This document shows, one piece after another, positions 50,701 to 62,895 of a stretch of 64,000 nt of DNA. The translations under genes and the position numbers were made by a program. The DNA comes from Paramecium pentaurelia (lineage: Eukaryota > Ciliophora > Oligohymenophorea > Peniculida > Parameciidae), in NCBI GenBank assembly GCA_905183005.1, contig CAJJDO010000136.1:246591-310590 (forward strand), given 5' to 3'. Below the pieces are notes generated by a model. The model made no database searches. It was not told the origin of the DNA and worked only from the letters and a program-made list of their open reading frames with translations. How positions within the stretch are numbered: the stretch's first letter is position 1; each line of letters begins with the position of its first letter.

Positions 50701-52156
50701 TTAAGAATGCGATTAAGCTTCATGTTATTGGTATGGAAGTTTTTGTAATGATAAATATTGCGGAGGTTTAAATTAAATTGATTGTATCTAAAGCTATTAA
50801 TGCTATTGGATGTATTCAACTAATTTTTCCTAAGGAGGTTATTGTGAATAACTTGATTATAAAGAATTAATTTATTAAAAAGACCCATGTACTAGACTAA
50901 GAGGAAATAATTCCTTAGAATGTTTATCATAAAGTTTACTTTGTCCTGTTTCTTTAAATGGAATTTGCCAAAATCGAGCACTACTATAAACATGTTAAAG
51001 TATGAACACTTTATAATTATGTTCTAATGGCATTGGATAAGAAGGATATTGTACTTATGAAAATTAATAATGTTAAATCTTAACTAGTTGTTCTTAATTA
51101 AAAACCCAAAGTGAATGTTCTGTTTTCAATAAAAGCTGTTAATTTGTTACTACTTCAGGTAAGTGTGAATAATTAAGTTGTTCATCCTATACGACTATTG
51201 AAAGTTGTACTTATATAATTTAGAATATTAACTAAGCCAATATTTAGGTTTGCTTTTGGAGTATAGATACAAAAACCTGCTCCTCAGCTTCATATCTAAT
51301 TTAATTTACATTTGAAAGTTGTTACTCAAATACTGGTGGTACTTATCATTGGAGTAACACTTAAACAACATAAGGTTCTTGTGTTTCATGTCAATTAAAT
51401 AGGATTAAGCCTAAGAATACTTGTTCATGTACACTATTGAACTAAGTTGAATGTACATTGTCTAAACCTGTATGTAAATTAAACTAGAACAATCAATGTG
51501 TAAAATCATAATGCAATGAAATTTTTGATTCAGTACATTGTTCTTAATAAAATGAATGTATGTGGAATAAGAACTAATGTGTAACATTTACAAAATGCAC
51601 AGATTTAAATGGAACAACTAATTTGGATTGTGTTGCATAATCATTATAATGTTAAACAACTTAAAATGGAATATGTTAATCAGCATCAAGTTTGAATTCA
51701 TGTGAAAAATACTCATAGTCTTAATGCAAATTAGGAAGATTAGGATCTGAAGGTTTTTGTTATTTTAATGAAGCAAAAAATGCTTGCTAAGTCATTTCAT
51801 CATGTGATTCGGTAAATAATCTACAATATTGCGAAAAATTGAATCCTGCATGTAAATGGAGTTATAATTTCATAAAATGTGTTCCCTTTTAATGTTAAGA
51901 TTATCGTTACGAAGAAGAATGCACAAATGTAATTGTTAATCTTTAAGATCCTTAAATTGAATTATGTGTTTGGTAGAATTACAAATGTGTGCCTTTTGTT
52001 GATACTTACTATAAGTTTGATGATGCTATTTGTTATGTCAAATCAGATCATACATACAGATGGGTTAAAGAAGATAAATTTGGTGTCAGATGCTAGTAAT
52101 GTCTTTAAGCATACCTAATAAACATCATAGCAATCGTTTTATTAATTTACATATGA
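47792..52156 (+). CDS. Cys-rich surface antigen (1454 aa)
   Basis: An intronless frame of 1455 codons. The signal peptide (ISLIIIAFGAICVAQ) is followed by a long body with a regular cysteine rhythm, with units like C-x-C-x8-C, C-x-W-N and C-x6-C repeated dozens of times. It ends with a hydrophobic tail (YLINIIAIVLLIYI) suited to GPI anchoring. Periodic Cys, frequent CxWN and high Gln/Asn/Ser/Thr are the marks of Paramecium variable surface antigens and their smaller relatives. These coat the cell and cilia and are expressed one at a time. It lacks obvious near-identical central repeats, unlike the largest serotype antigens, so it may be a minor surface protein. It is GC-richer than its flanks. 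Confidence 0.85.
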
Positions 52157-52420
52157 TAAATTTAAATTTAAAATATTAAGCATCATAATAAATTATAAAT
52201 TCTCTCATTTTTATTCGTTTTCTTTAATTATTAAATATCAATTTAGTTATCAATTGATATTAGGATTACATGAGATAACTATGGGGAAAAATGAAATATT
52301 AATTCTAAAATTATTTGCTATGTTTAACTAAAATAGATCATAAACAAAAGAAAGAGTTTAAAAGATTTTTTGTATAAATATTTCTAAATTCTATTTTCTT
52401 AATTATTTTTAATATTATAT
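52157..52420. other. intergenic, no gene seen
   Basis: 264 bp of AT-rich sequence between the surface antigen and the TPR gene. Confidence 0.4.
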
Positions 52421-53939
52421 ATGAATACTTAAGAAAATATTCTTCAAGGTATGAATTTATTATATAAACTCAGCCATTAACTTAAAAAACTAAAAAAGGT
52501 ATGATGAAGCTATTTAAATTCTATCTAAATGTGATCAAAATGACTCAGAAGTACTTTACCATATTGGAGACATCTATTTAATATTTAAGTATCCAAATGA
52601 AGCTTTGTAATGCTTTGAAAATTCATTAATCAAAAACCCTAATTAAGCAGTAACCATCAAAGATATGGGAAGAGCATTCATGTTGAAAAAAGAATACACT
52701 AAAGCTGTAAATTGTTTCTTGAAAGCATACAAATTAGATTAATAATAATTAGACATATTTAAATTGATCAGTATATTTATACTTAATTTCATTAAGCCAT
52801 GTGTTATATGGAAAATGGTGAATATGATAAAGCATTTGTTTATGCCAATCAATAATTAGCACGTTTTCCAAAAGATCCTGATTCTTATTGTTTGAGAGGT
52901 GTATATTTAAATCAATTAATAGGGAAATATTATTTAAACACATGTAAATATGAATAATCAATTGACAGTCTGAATATATGTTTAAAGTTGAGACCCAATA
53001 ATGCTTATGCCTTAGGAACTAAAGGTTTTCTGAAATTATTATATATTCAATAGGATAAGCATTTATGATGCTAGGCAAAATGCATGAAGGACATTAATGT
53101 CTTAATGAAGCAATTTAGATAAATCCTAACATTGCAGAATTACATGTTGATATTGGTTTACTTTTTGAAGGAATGAGCAACATTTACCTAGCAATTTTAT
53201 CATATGATCAAGCACTATAAATCTAACATGATAATCCAATATCAATATAAAGATTATGTAAAAATTTTGATATTTCTAAATAGACAATCTAAAATTGCAT
53301 CAGTATTAAAAATTAGATAATAACAAATCAACAAAAACAAAATTAACTTCTAATTATAATGAAATAATTACTAAAATACCTTAATCTTAGTAATATTATA
53401 TTGCCTTATTCTATACAATATCTAGTTTCCTGTAGGGTTATTTAAATGTGACTGATATGACAAAATTAAATTATTAAAAGCAAATTGGTTATATTAAGAA
53501 TTTAATAGATATTAATCATCAATTAGGAGTATTATGTTCTCCAATATCTTCATTTTTTAGAGGGATTGAGTGCTATCTTGGTAAAACTAATACTGAAATT
53601 CAATAATATATTTCTGAATGGATAAGTTAGAAATATCTAAAAACCTTTAATCTTAAAGATTTAAATGTCATCTTATCAAATATAATAGGAGAAGTTGTCA
53701 TTCAAAAAAATTCATAATCCCTATTTAACTAAGAAAACAATAATCTAAAGGTTGATCATTTATTACCAATAATACAAAACAATGAAAATTAAATATTCAA
53801 TAATTATTATTCAATATAAGGATTACATGATGGTGTGAATATGATTTAAAAAATGTTAATATTTTGTACTCCATTTTTGAAGACATGGGATGCTGATTTT
53901 AAAACTATTCTAATCAATATTTTATGTTATGATGAATGA
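52421..53939 (+). CDS. TPR-repeat protein (462 aa)
   Basis: Five introns (25, 26, 24, 29 and 26 nt) give 463 codons. Residues about 10-260 contain tetratricopeptide repeats: KRYDEAIQILSKCDQNDSEV, YHIGDIYLIFKYPNEALQCF, KEYTKAVNCFLKAYKLD, GEYDKAFVYANQQLARFPKD, CKYEQSIDSLNICLKLRPNN and ECHQ-like units further on. A distinct C-terminal region of about 190 residues follows (YYIALFYTISSFLQGYLNVT, ECYLGKTNTEIQQYISEW, QGLHDGVNMIQKMLIFCTPF). TPRs bind partner proteins; the C-terminal domain is not one I can name. It looks like a lineage-specific family, since a decayed copy of its end lies downstream. Confidence 0.85.
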
Positions 53940-54099
53940 ATAATTTTATATTGTTATCCATATACTCAAATATAATTAATTCTTTAAGATATTTATAAGT
54001 AATTTATGATGATTTGATTAATTTAATATTATATAATATTAATTAAATGAAAAATAAAATAACTTTTAGAAATTTTTGATATAACCATCTTTCTTTGTA

Positions 54100-54440
54100 T
54101 TTTATTTTCCTTTTAGAATATTTCTTAAATAATTCTCATCCAATTTATTTTTCATTCAAATGCTGAGAAATATTTAAGCAGTATTATCTGCTTAAAAAGT
54201 TAGGATGAGAATTTAACAGAGTTGAATTTTTCAATATAGTTGAAGGTTAGAAGTAATGATAGTTGTAGAGGTATTTTTCTAGATAATTTATTAAATTATG
54301 ATTTAAAAGCTAAGATCCAAATAAATAATAATTATAATTTAGGATTTATATATGATGGTTTTAATATGTTTTAAAACAATATATTTTTATTTATTCCATT
54401 TGATAGTAAATTGAATACAATGAAAAACTATCAGATTATA
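54100..54440 (+). pseudogene. decayed copy of the TPR gene's C-terminus
   Basis: In the 758-bp gap after the TPR gene, the plus strand carries a fragment reading INNNYNLGFIYDGFNMFQNN then IFLFIPF. It lines up with NNYYSIQGLHDGVNMIQKM and LIFCTPF of the gene just upstream. Earlier text (SHPIYFSFKCQEIFKQYY) may be part of the same relic. Frames are broken by TGAs. It is probably an old tandem duplicate that has died. The rest of 53940-54697 has nothing I can support. Confidence 0.45.
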
Positions 54441-54697
54441 AAAAAAGAATTGTCAAAGAGTTAAAAAAAGAAATATTGTGTTTTATTTATTAACCTTACT
54501 AATTATCGAAAACTTAATCTTATTAAATTCAGGATATTTATATACTAAGATGATTCCAAATAATAAAAGCATACAGAAATTGTTTCTATTGATAATAAGA
54601 GAATTTAGTAACAGAAAATTTAAGAAATAAGTTAATTTAAATTTAGAATGAAAAAATGATTTGGAATACAATATTGAATAAACGAAAAATAGTATTT

Positions 54698-55847
54698 TCA
54701 ATATATTTTATTACATGAAGTTATAGTAGTTTTCGAACACATTACTATGCATGTTTAGAGGTGATCTTTAAATTTAGGATTTGGATTTCTTGGAACTTTG
54801 ATAAAATGATCCTCCTTAATTGAATTCATATACCAATGCGAGAGGGCTTGGGAGGCTGTTATTCTTTATTATGGATTATGATTTAATAAACTTCTTAACA
54901 ATTGATAACCACAATCTGGTATATTCAAAACAGATAATCGAGATATTGTGAATTTCTTATTGAGTTTAAGGATATCAACTACTTAATCAGCTTGGAATAA
55001 ATGTTTATTAAAGTAAAGTTAATACATTACAACTCCGATACTGAAGATATCAGATTTATAATCAAATGGTTTATTCATAAGAACTTCTGGAGCTATGTAA
55101 CCCGGAGTGCCACAACTTATATTTTTGGATTCAATGTTTATAAATTGACATGCTAAACCAAAATCAATAATTTTAATTGAATTGTCATCATCAATCAAAA
55201 TATTATCTATTTTTAAATCTCGATGTATAATATTTTTAGAATGAATATAATTAACACCTTCCAGAATATCCTAAATAATTAATTAATATTCAACATACTT
55301 TCATAATTAGTTTAATTTCTTCATGATCATAATCATTCCTTAATTTATTGAGTTTTTCCATAACAATATAAATAGTATTTGTACTTTCATAGACTTCATA
55401 AAATCTAGCAACATTTTTATGTTGTAACATAGACCAAATCAAAATTTCTCTCTTGATGTCTTTTATAACATCTTCACTCTCTTTTTTCATACATTTAACA
55501 GCATATAATTTGTTTGTTATTTTACACTGAAGCAAACATACTTATGAATAATTGCCCTTCCCTAGTGTGGTGAGAAAGTTGTACATGTTACTGATTCTTT
55601 TAAAGATTACTAATCGGCCTAAGATTAATTTGAGATTCCAAAGATCATGATGATCACCCTAAAACAAAATCCCATTTATTTCAAAGCCTTTCAATAAGTT
55701 TTTCTCTTATCTCCATACTATATTTGAATCTAAATTTAAAGGAAATGTCATCAATTGAATTTAATTCATGATTATCAAGTTATTATCATTGTCAATAGTA
55801 AGATGACATAAAGTGTTGTTAATTGTCACTTTGATGTGAAAATTCAT
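54698..55847 (-). CDS. Ser/Thr protein kinase with N-terminal lipid-binding-like domain (373 aa)
   Basis: One 28-nt intron; 374 codons. Residues 1-85 form a beta-rich PH-like segment (INNTLCHLTIDNDNNL, then FEINGILFQGDHHDLWNLKL) ahead of the kinase domain, a layout common in ciliate kinases. The kinase has a Gly loop (LGKGNYSQVCLL), the Lys in YAVKCMKK, HRDLKIDN (Ile for the usual Pro), DFGLA, GTPGYIAPE and a normal C-lobe with HNPQQRITASQAL. It should be active. The closest general class is CAMK/ULK-like; no precise ortholog can be given. Confidence 0.85.
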
Positions 55848-55917
55848 TATTATTAGAAAAAAATTGTTTTTTCATAAAATCAGAAAATAATTTAAATTAA
55901 TAAAAATTAAAGTCAGA

Positions 55918-57427
55918 TCATTATGATTCTTAAGCCTTTCTTTATCTTAATCGTTAGCGAGATTAACTTAATTTCTATTTCAATTTATTTAAAGTTCTAA
56001 TAGCCATATTGAAGGATAATCTTGTGATAGCATTATGAATATCATTCTCAGTCACATTAAAATTACCTTAATATTCATTTTTTAGAGGAAATCTACCATA
56101 TTTAGTGACCCATGGATGTTCCTGTAATAATTAATAAAAGATACTAACACTTATTAAGTTGTTATTCTATTATTAGGATTTTTGTCTAACATTCTCTTTA
56201 GTAAATCTGTTAAGTCTGAGGTTTCTTTCCATTTAATATTTTATGTAAGAATATTATTCTTTAATTGGTCCTATTTTTATGAAATAAACGGATGTTCATT
56301 ATAAATTAACTGATACAAAGTTAAACCAGCAGCCCAAACATCAATTGGTTTACCTCTTACTTATTCTTCTGTAAATACTTCTGGTGGTTAATAGGCTGAT
56401 GTCCCAATTTTGGTTTTGACTAAATCATCATCCATAATTTGGGAAACTCCGAAATCAGCAATTTTCAATCTTAATTCTTAGTTTAATAGAAGATTTTCAG
56501 GTTTAATATCCATATGAGCTATATTGGCAAAATTATGCACTTATAATTTAGTATAAATATATAATACAATATTCTAGTCCTAACATGAAATCTCGAAATA
56601 GTTTCCAAATAATTTCAATACTTTTATTTTTAATCGATAAGAGTTAAGGTCCATCCATATATTCCAAAACCAAATATAATTTATCATTATTTGGATTTTC
56701 AATAACTTCATAGAGTTAAACTATATTTTCATGACCAACTTTTTTCATAATTGCTATTTCTTTATCGAGTAATGAATAAGCATCAAGTTTACTAGAAAGT
56801 AACTTCAATTTTAACTTCTTTCTATCGCATATTTTTACTGCCTTAAATTAATAGCTCCTAATTTTATACATATTTTTTATTGTTGTTGTCTTTAGCCAAT
56901 TTTACTTTCCCAAATGATCCTTTACCCAGTTCCTGTAGTATTGTGTATTGATTAATTTTCACTTAACCATCCTCAGTTACTTCTTTCTTCATTATTGAAT
57001 GATTTATTTATTTCTGTGATCCCATTACTTTTTTATCAACTCCATTCGAATTTATTGCATTCTCTAAATCAATTATTTCATCAAACAATGTTTCATCTGT
57101 CATACCCTAATCATTTACTATCTATATTGAATCTCCTATTGATCTTTAAGTTGATAAAAATTTAATCTCCCCAATTATAGGACTAGGCATGCTATCATTT
57201 TTCTTTTTTGCAAATTAAATTAGATCTACTTTAAAAAGGTTTTTAGGACTATTTTATCGACTCTATTATCTACTTTTTACAAAATCAATTAAATTTCTTT
57301 ATCGATATTTTATATAATCTTTTATAGTGCTTTGCTTATTTCTATCAGGAGAATTTGGAGCTGAGGCAAACTAATTAAAACTAAAATTCTATCCTGGTGT
57401 TCTACTAATAATAGGCAATTATAACAT
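55918..57427 (-). CDS. CaMKK/LKB1-type kinase with HMD catalytic loop (474 aa)
   Basis: Three introns (28, 28 and 29 nt) give 475 codons. The first 170 residues are basic, disordered and Ser/Gln-rich. The kinase domain has GKGSFGKVKLA, the Lys in YAVKICDRKK, a catalytic loop HMDIKPEN with Met for the Arg of HRD, DFGVS, GTSAYQPPE and a C-lobe ending LDKNPNNRITTQQ then EHPWVTKYG. The IENPNNDKLYLVLEYMDGP hinge and GT-x2-Y-x-PPE text fit the CaMKK/LKB1/Elm1 group, which activates AMPK-like kinases. The first ATG in frame is used. It is divergent from an FHA-domain gene, with 88 bp between starts. Confidence 0.88.
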
Positions 57428-57515
57428 TTTTAAATTAAAATGAATATTTTTATTACTCTCATTACTAATAAGAACTATTTCAATTTACAAACCATACTAT
57501 AAAATATAATTTATT
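57428..57515. promoter_or_regulatory. 88-bp bidirectional promoter between kinase and FHA gene
   Basis: The two start codons face away from each other across 88 bp of AT-rich DNA, so both promoters and 5'UTRs must fit here. No conserved box can be named. Short shared promoters like this one often go with co-expression. Confidence 0.45.
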
Positions 57516-58520
57516 ATGGGAGAATAAATTTCTAAAGGCTCTTGCAATTGTGCTGATACACCTTAATATTTAAATACTAGCAATTATGATAATATCATTA
57601 ATCACTAATAAACAATTTCTCACTTCGATATTATAAATACAAATAGAAATGATTAACTAACAGAAAAAAAGCATCCATAATCAATTTTAACAGATCTTTA
57701 ATAGACCAAGAAAATATCATCCTTTTAACATTAGGAACAACAAAGGAAAACACCAATCTTAATTTTAAGAGTGATAGCTTCTGCAACTTTAGAAGAAAAT
57801 TAAATTTTTGAGTTTCAACCCAATAATTAATCTAATGTAATTTATTTTGGTTGTAAACATAAAAACAAAAAAGGGGGATACAAAATTAATGATTATAAAA
57901 TCCCATCTATTGATAATAAATTGAATAAGAAGAATAGAGGATAGCATTTTTATATTAAATATGATTATTAAAACTAAAATTTTAGAATTAAAGACTTAGG
58001 GATTGGATTTGGTTGCTTTTACAAGGTAAATGAAATTAAATTATAAAACAATACTCTAATTACAATGGGATAAATGTATTTTACAACATAAATATGTTAT
58101 GGATAAGATTTATTAAGATTGCCTTCTTTTAATAATTTGTATGACGTAAAGGAATTCATTGTCAGTGGTTATCCTTGTGATAGATAATACTTTTTGTCAT
58201 TAGAGAGAGATTAATGGTACCTTAGAATTCAACTCTATGGAGGTACAGCAAAAGATGATGTATATATTTTAAGCTCAAAAAATTATTTACCTGTGACCAT
58301 AGGAAGAAATATTGATTGCTTGATTAGATATTATGATGATGTTCTTTTATCAAAATATTAATGCACAGTCCTGTTTGATGGTTAATGGAAAATAATTGAT
58401 GGAATTGAAGGTAAATCGTCAACAAATGGTACCTGGCTATATTTAAAAGATGAATAAATACTAACAGAAAACATGTTGTTAAAAACAAATAACACCATCT
58501 TGGAAGTGAACTTTAAGTGA
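57516..58520 (+). CDS. FHA-domain protein (334 aa)
   Basis: An intronless ORF of 335 codons. The N-terminus MGEQISKGSCNC could be myristoylated and palmitoylated. The C-terminal FHA domain shows VTIGRNIDC (the GR that contacts the phospho-peptide backbone), SKYQCTV where S-x2-H is usual (His replaced by Gln), and KSSTNGTWL for the NG loop. An earlier region (residues 85-165: GCKHKNKKGGYKI, then FYIKYDYQNQNFRIKDLGIG) looks like a second, degenerate FHA fold. FHA domains bind phosphothreonine. The gene's divergent neighbour is a kinase, so it may read that kinase's output; that is inference. Confidence 0.8.
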
Positions 58521-59131
58521 GATTTATTTTTATATTATAAATTTATATTTATACTAGGGTATTTGCTTACAGCAAAATCCTCCAAAAAATATTAGAATAA
58601 TTTTATTCAGATTTTCAAAGATATTCATTTCAAATAATAAATACACTCACTAATCAATAAACCTGAGACTATAGATTTGATTTCTAATTATGAAGTAGAG
58701 AATTCTATTTTTTTAAATTGGCACTGCCTTAATTTTTTGTTGATTAGAAAATATTTTCTTATTTTTGATTTTCGTATTTTCGATATTATAGATTTTGCAG
58801 TAGCATAATTAATTTCTAAGAGTGTAGAAGCCTACATAATAATAATAGCTTACAGATTTTATGGAATAGGACTTTTAAAAGACTAAATGTTGAAGTTACT
58901 CCTTTTATAGTTGATGAACTTTCTAATATTATCTTATCTTCTCCTTTTTTATGATGTTCTCTTACATTTCTAAACTTATGTTTAGATCTTCTATGAATAA
59001 AATATTAAATAAAGAAAATTGTTAATATTTTGGATATAAATTTTTTTCAAATATATTAAATTAGATTTAATTTGATAATATCTTGATAATTTAATATAAA
59101 ATTTTATAATATAACATTTAATAAAACATAA
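58521..59131. other. intergenic between convergent genes, no gene seen
   Basis: 611 bp of AT-rich DNA. No sustained frame or RNA feature recognised. Confidence 0.45.
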
Positions 59132-60095
59132 TCAAATAATAGCTATATTTTGGTGATTGATTTATTCTAATAATTATTTTGTTTCCTTTTTAAAAGCCCT
59201 AAAAATACATTATATTATTTACCTGCTACCACATACAAGAATTATTGTTTGATCATTAGGTTATGGCAAATATTATTGTAAAACAATAGGTTGTAATTAA
59301 CCCTTAGGACCACTAAACAGCTTATTAATTAACTCTTTTTCATTTCTTAGCATAAATGTAGCATTTATCTTTTTCACTTCCATATACCAAATAAGTTCTT
59401 CCATCAAAACTAATTCCTCAAAAGTGTCAGCAACATAAAGTAAACCTATATGAGTATTGTCGCCATTGGTAGCTATGCCTTCTATCAACTATCATAAAAT
59501 AAATATTTGTAATAACTTGGAAAAAAGCTGCAATCGCTGAAGACTCTGCAACTATACCAATATATTAATAATTTGAATTGATATTATATTTAGGGATTTC
59601 AATGGCACCATATCCATGATAAATGTAATTAGTATAAGGCCCATTAATATTGAGAATGTGACCTTCCTATGATTATTATATGTATTACATTTAAGGTTGT
59701 AATGTGAGTAGAAAAATTTTTATTTTCTGCATAAATGGCATGAACCAATAGATCAAACATTCCTACATCATCAATTCTTGATATGGGACAATAATATCTA
59801 GTAGTATTGATATCAAATTTAGGATCATTCAATGAAATATATTATCCAATTCTAGTACCTAAACATTTATCTTATTGTGGAATAGCTAAATGTGAAATTA
59901 CAAAAAATATTACCAAATCTCATTAAATAAGTGGATTGATTTAATTATTCTTTAGAATGCAATGTACATTATTATTGGGTGTTGGACAAAAATTTAAATT
60001 CTTTTTTAATGTCAACTAAAATTTGAATTAATTTCTTTACATGGATTTATCATTCTAAACTTCAATTTCAACTAATAAAGTAATGATTGGAACAT
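59132..60095 (-). CDS. cytochrome-b5-reductase-like flavoprotein with altered NAD loop (278 aa)
   Basis: Five introns (25, 28, 22, 28 and 24 nt) give 279 codons. The fold runs as in b5 reductases: LNQSTYLMRFAIP, a GQYISL strand, RYYCPIS in the FAD-binding RxYTPxS position, a DLLVHAIYAE strand, ILNINGPY, then the NAD domain with HIGLLYVADTFEELVLMEEL and TIILVCGSRAF (the CGP position). The glycine loop that is normally GGTGITP reads AESSAIAA here, so NADH binding is doubtful. It could be a dead or repurposed reductase. A short hydrophobic N-terminus precedes the domain. Confidence 0.8.
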
Positions 60096-60138
60096 TATTA
60101 AATATTTTAATTTTTGTAAATATATATATTACTATATA

Positions 60139-61910
60139 TCAATTTTTAATTATTGTAATAAATTCTTCCATGTCATCAATGCATGCAAATTTTATTTTAC
60201 TTTTTTGTTTACCATTATTAATCTAAGAATTATTTTTAGATATATTATAATTACATTCATAAATAAGATATTCTTAGAAGGTATAATATCTAAAATTAAT
60301 TCGCCGATTTTTTAAATTGATATCTCAATTATTGGATAATGAAAAATAGGAGTGTCAATTGCTAATGGATATTTTCTTGAGAATTACCATCAATAGAATC
60401 ATCATATTTGAGCCAACACCCAACAAATTTATCAATAGTAAGTACCAAAATTGATGGTAACTCACTATTTTTATCAATTACATTCACTTTGAATTCTTTA
60501 ATCAAAAGTAATCTTGCAGCCTAACATCCAAGTTCTTTGATCATTAAAGATTTACAAAATTCATCTAAATCTTTTTCATTCTAAAAAGAATTTGAACCAG
60601 GATAAATATTTATTAAATTGAAATATTCTTTTAATTCTAACTTAAACTAGGGTAATTCTACATCAACATTATAAACATCAAGGATTCCATCTTTATAAAT
60701 TTAGCAAGAATCCTATGCCCATTTTGTTCTTTTTTATTCCATCATTAAAACCTATCATTATTTTTATACTATTTACATGCTTCCAGTATTATTTAACTTG
60801 TTCAATTAATTAATTAATTAACTTTATTGTATAGGATTATGTTGCCATATAGCTCATCATAAGTTTATATGTATCAATTGTTGACTATTATTTTACCACT
60901 TAATTGTCAACTAAAGCTTTTGAGAAAGGAAGAGTTTGAGATTGTGATCTTTATTAGCTTTGCTCAAATTATTTTTATTAAACTTTTTTATTATTTTATT
61001 CTTAATCTTATGGAGCATCAGATGAACTCCCTTATTACTATACACTTAATTATGATTTATCAAATATATTTTCTTTTGATTATTCTGATAAATGATTAAT
61101 TTATATTTAATCATCTGCTAGTACTTCACTTATATCATTAATTTTTATTGTAGATGGTTCTTCACATTAGTGTGTAATCTCTTAATTTTATTTTAATTCT
61201 ATATTTTAATTTTATTATTCATTTTAAATTGGATTATCGAAAATAGGTTTTCTTTATCTTTGAGATTATTTTTAAGGAAATAAATCTGTTATTGCTTTAA
61301 ACTTTTGAATTGATAGTGAATGCTATTTTTATAATTATTTTTTCTGAACATTTATGCAACTTAATAGTTAATTCGATCTCTTTTCCAAATCTAGAAGATC
61401 TGAGAGAATTTCTGCTTTCAATATTAAAGTTGAAATGGCATGAGAAAAGTTAGATACTTTTTCACATCTTTTCAGATTTACCGCTTCAAATATTGAGATG
61501 GCTTAACTGATTTCTGAATACAGTTATTGGCTTAATTGATTTTATTTAAGTGCTGGTTAAGGTTTTGTTAATAAGAATTGTCCATATTGTTATTCATGAA
61601 AGTATTTTTCATTAAAGAATTTGTATACAATCGAAAGATATTCACTTGATTGTTTAATCTGGTATTCGCAAAAATTTGATAATTGTTCAATCTAAGCTTT
61701 ATTTTTTTCACAAATTTCTCCTCTATTATCAGCCCATTCCTTTAGGTAACGATAACTTTCTTCCTTTCTTTACTTTGAATTACAAAATAATAAATCCCTT
61801 TATTCTTTACTTTCTTGTATTTCATTCGATTATTTTGGAAAAGTGGGAAACTTCAACTTATTTTTGTAATATTTGATAGTTGAAAAGATTGAATTGGATT
61901 CTTCAGTCAT
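60139..61910 (-). CDS. long helical, BAR-like protein with a possible PH-like end (562 aa)
   Basis: Three introns (25, 26 and 32 nt) give 563 whole codons; the 32-nt intron is at the top of the Paramecium size range. Residues 1-240 are helical with spaced Lys/Arg/Glu (KQRKEESYRYLKEWADNRGE, NLKRCEKVSNFSHAISTLIL, LSDLLDLEKRSNQLLSCINV), as in F-BAR or sorting-nexin BAR domains. A Gln/Ser-rich linker follows (250-370). The C-terminal 190 residues include KWAQDSCQIYKDGILDVYNV, VGCWLKYDDSID and a closing helix KFACIDDMEEFITIIKN typical of a PH-domain end. A membrane-shaping or trafficking role is inference. Confidence 0.65.
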
Positions 61911-62895
61911 CTAAAAAAAGTTATTATTTAATTTAAAATTTAAATTTCATTTTAGTCTAATTTCTGAAATTCTTTTGATCATACAATATATGTATTGAGA
62001 ATACTAATAAGTTAATTTGAATAAATAAATATTAATATCTATAATAATTATAAATTTATGAATATTTTCTCATTCTTTAATTTTATATTTATATATTAAA
62101 ATAAGTCATGATTATATGGAAAAGTCAAAGATCTCAATTAAAATGATACAATATGGACTTAAAAATGACCTCAACTTTTAGTTTTATACTTGAAATTTCA
62201 CAAATCTTAATTTATTTCAAACCTTTATGATTAAAGATGGCATTTTATTACTTTGACAATTTATTAAGAATTCATTAATTAATATTTAAACATCATGAAA
62301 ATACATTATGGTCTCTATATTCTTACTTAGAAATTTTGAATTAAGTTAGTAATATTTTGAACGATATGATTAATAAACCTTAAAAAAGTAATTCTATATA
62401 ATTTTTAATCATTATCGAGTTCAACAGCTATAACTACATCGTAACTTAATAATTAAACCATAGCCCATTTTAAATAAAATAAGGAATTAAAGAGTAATCC
62501 AGCAAATATATAACACTTATATTAACTTCTCTCAAAAACTAAATTTGTCATATTATTTTATGATGAATATTCATTATATATAAGACAAGATGAAACTTAA
62601 CATGAGAAAGGTAATGATCATTAAGTTATTTTTATTCTTTTGAGATTTTCTTAAGAAGTAATACAGAAAATAACAATATTTTGATAACGCTTCTGCTACC
62701 TCTAAATATTATTGTGAATAATTTTTGTTTAGTCTCAAATTACAAATTTCTAAACTTTATAAATTGATATAATCAATAAGTATCTGCATTAATAAATCTA
62801 TTAAAACTAATCTTTAGTTACTTTTGATAAGTATTTAGTAAATTTGGAAAAAGCAATCTTAATCAAGAATTGAGATGGTATTTTATAAAAAAAAT
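61911..62895. other. intergenic, no gene seen
   Basis: About 985 bp of very AT-rich DNA upstream of the helical protein gene and downstream of the tRNA gene. Apart from the tRNA terminator no feature is supported. Confidence 0.45.
62887..62894 (-). terminator. Pol III T-run terminator of the tRNA gene
   Basis: A run of eight T on the minus strand begins two bases after the discriminator base of the tRNA, the standard stop signal for RNA polymerase III. Confidence 0.85.

Noticed and set aside
55290..55535. 81-residue kinase fragment as a separate gene
   Set aside because: It is the N-lobe of the 373-residue kinase; its apparent end lies in an intron and its start is internal.
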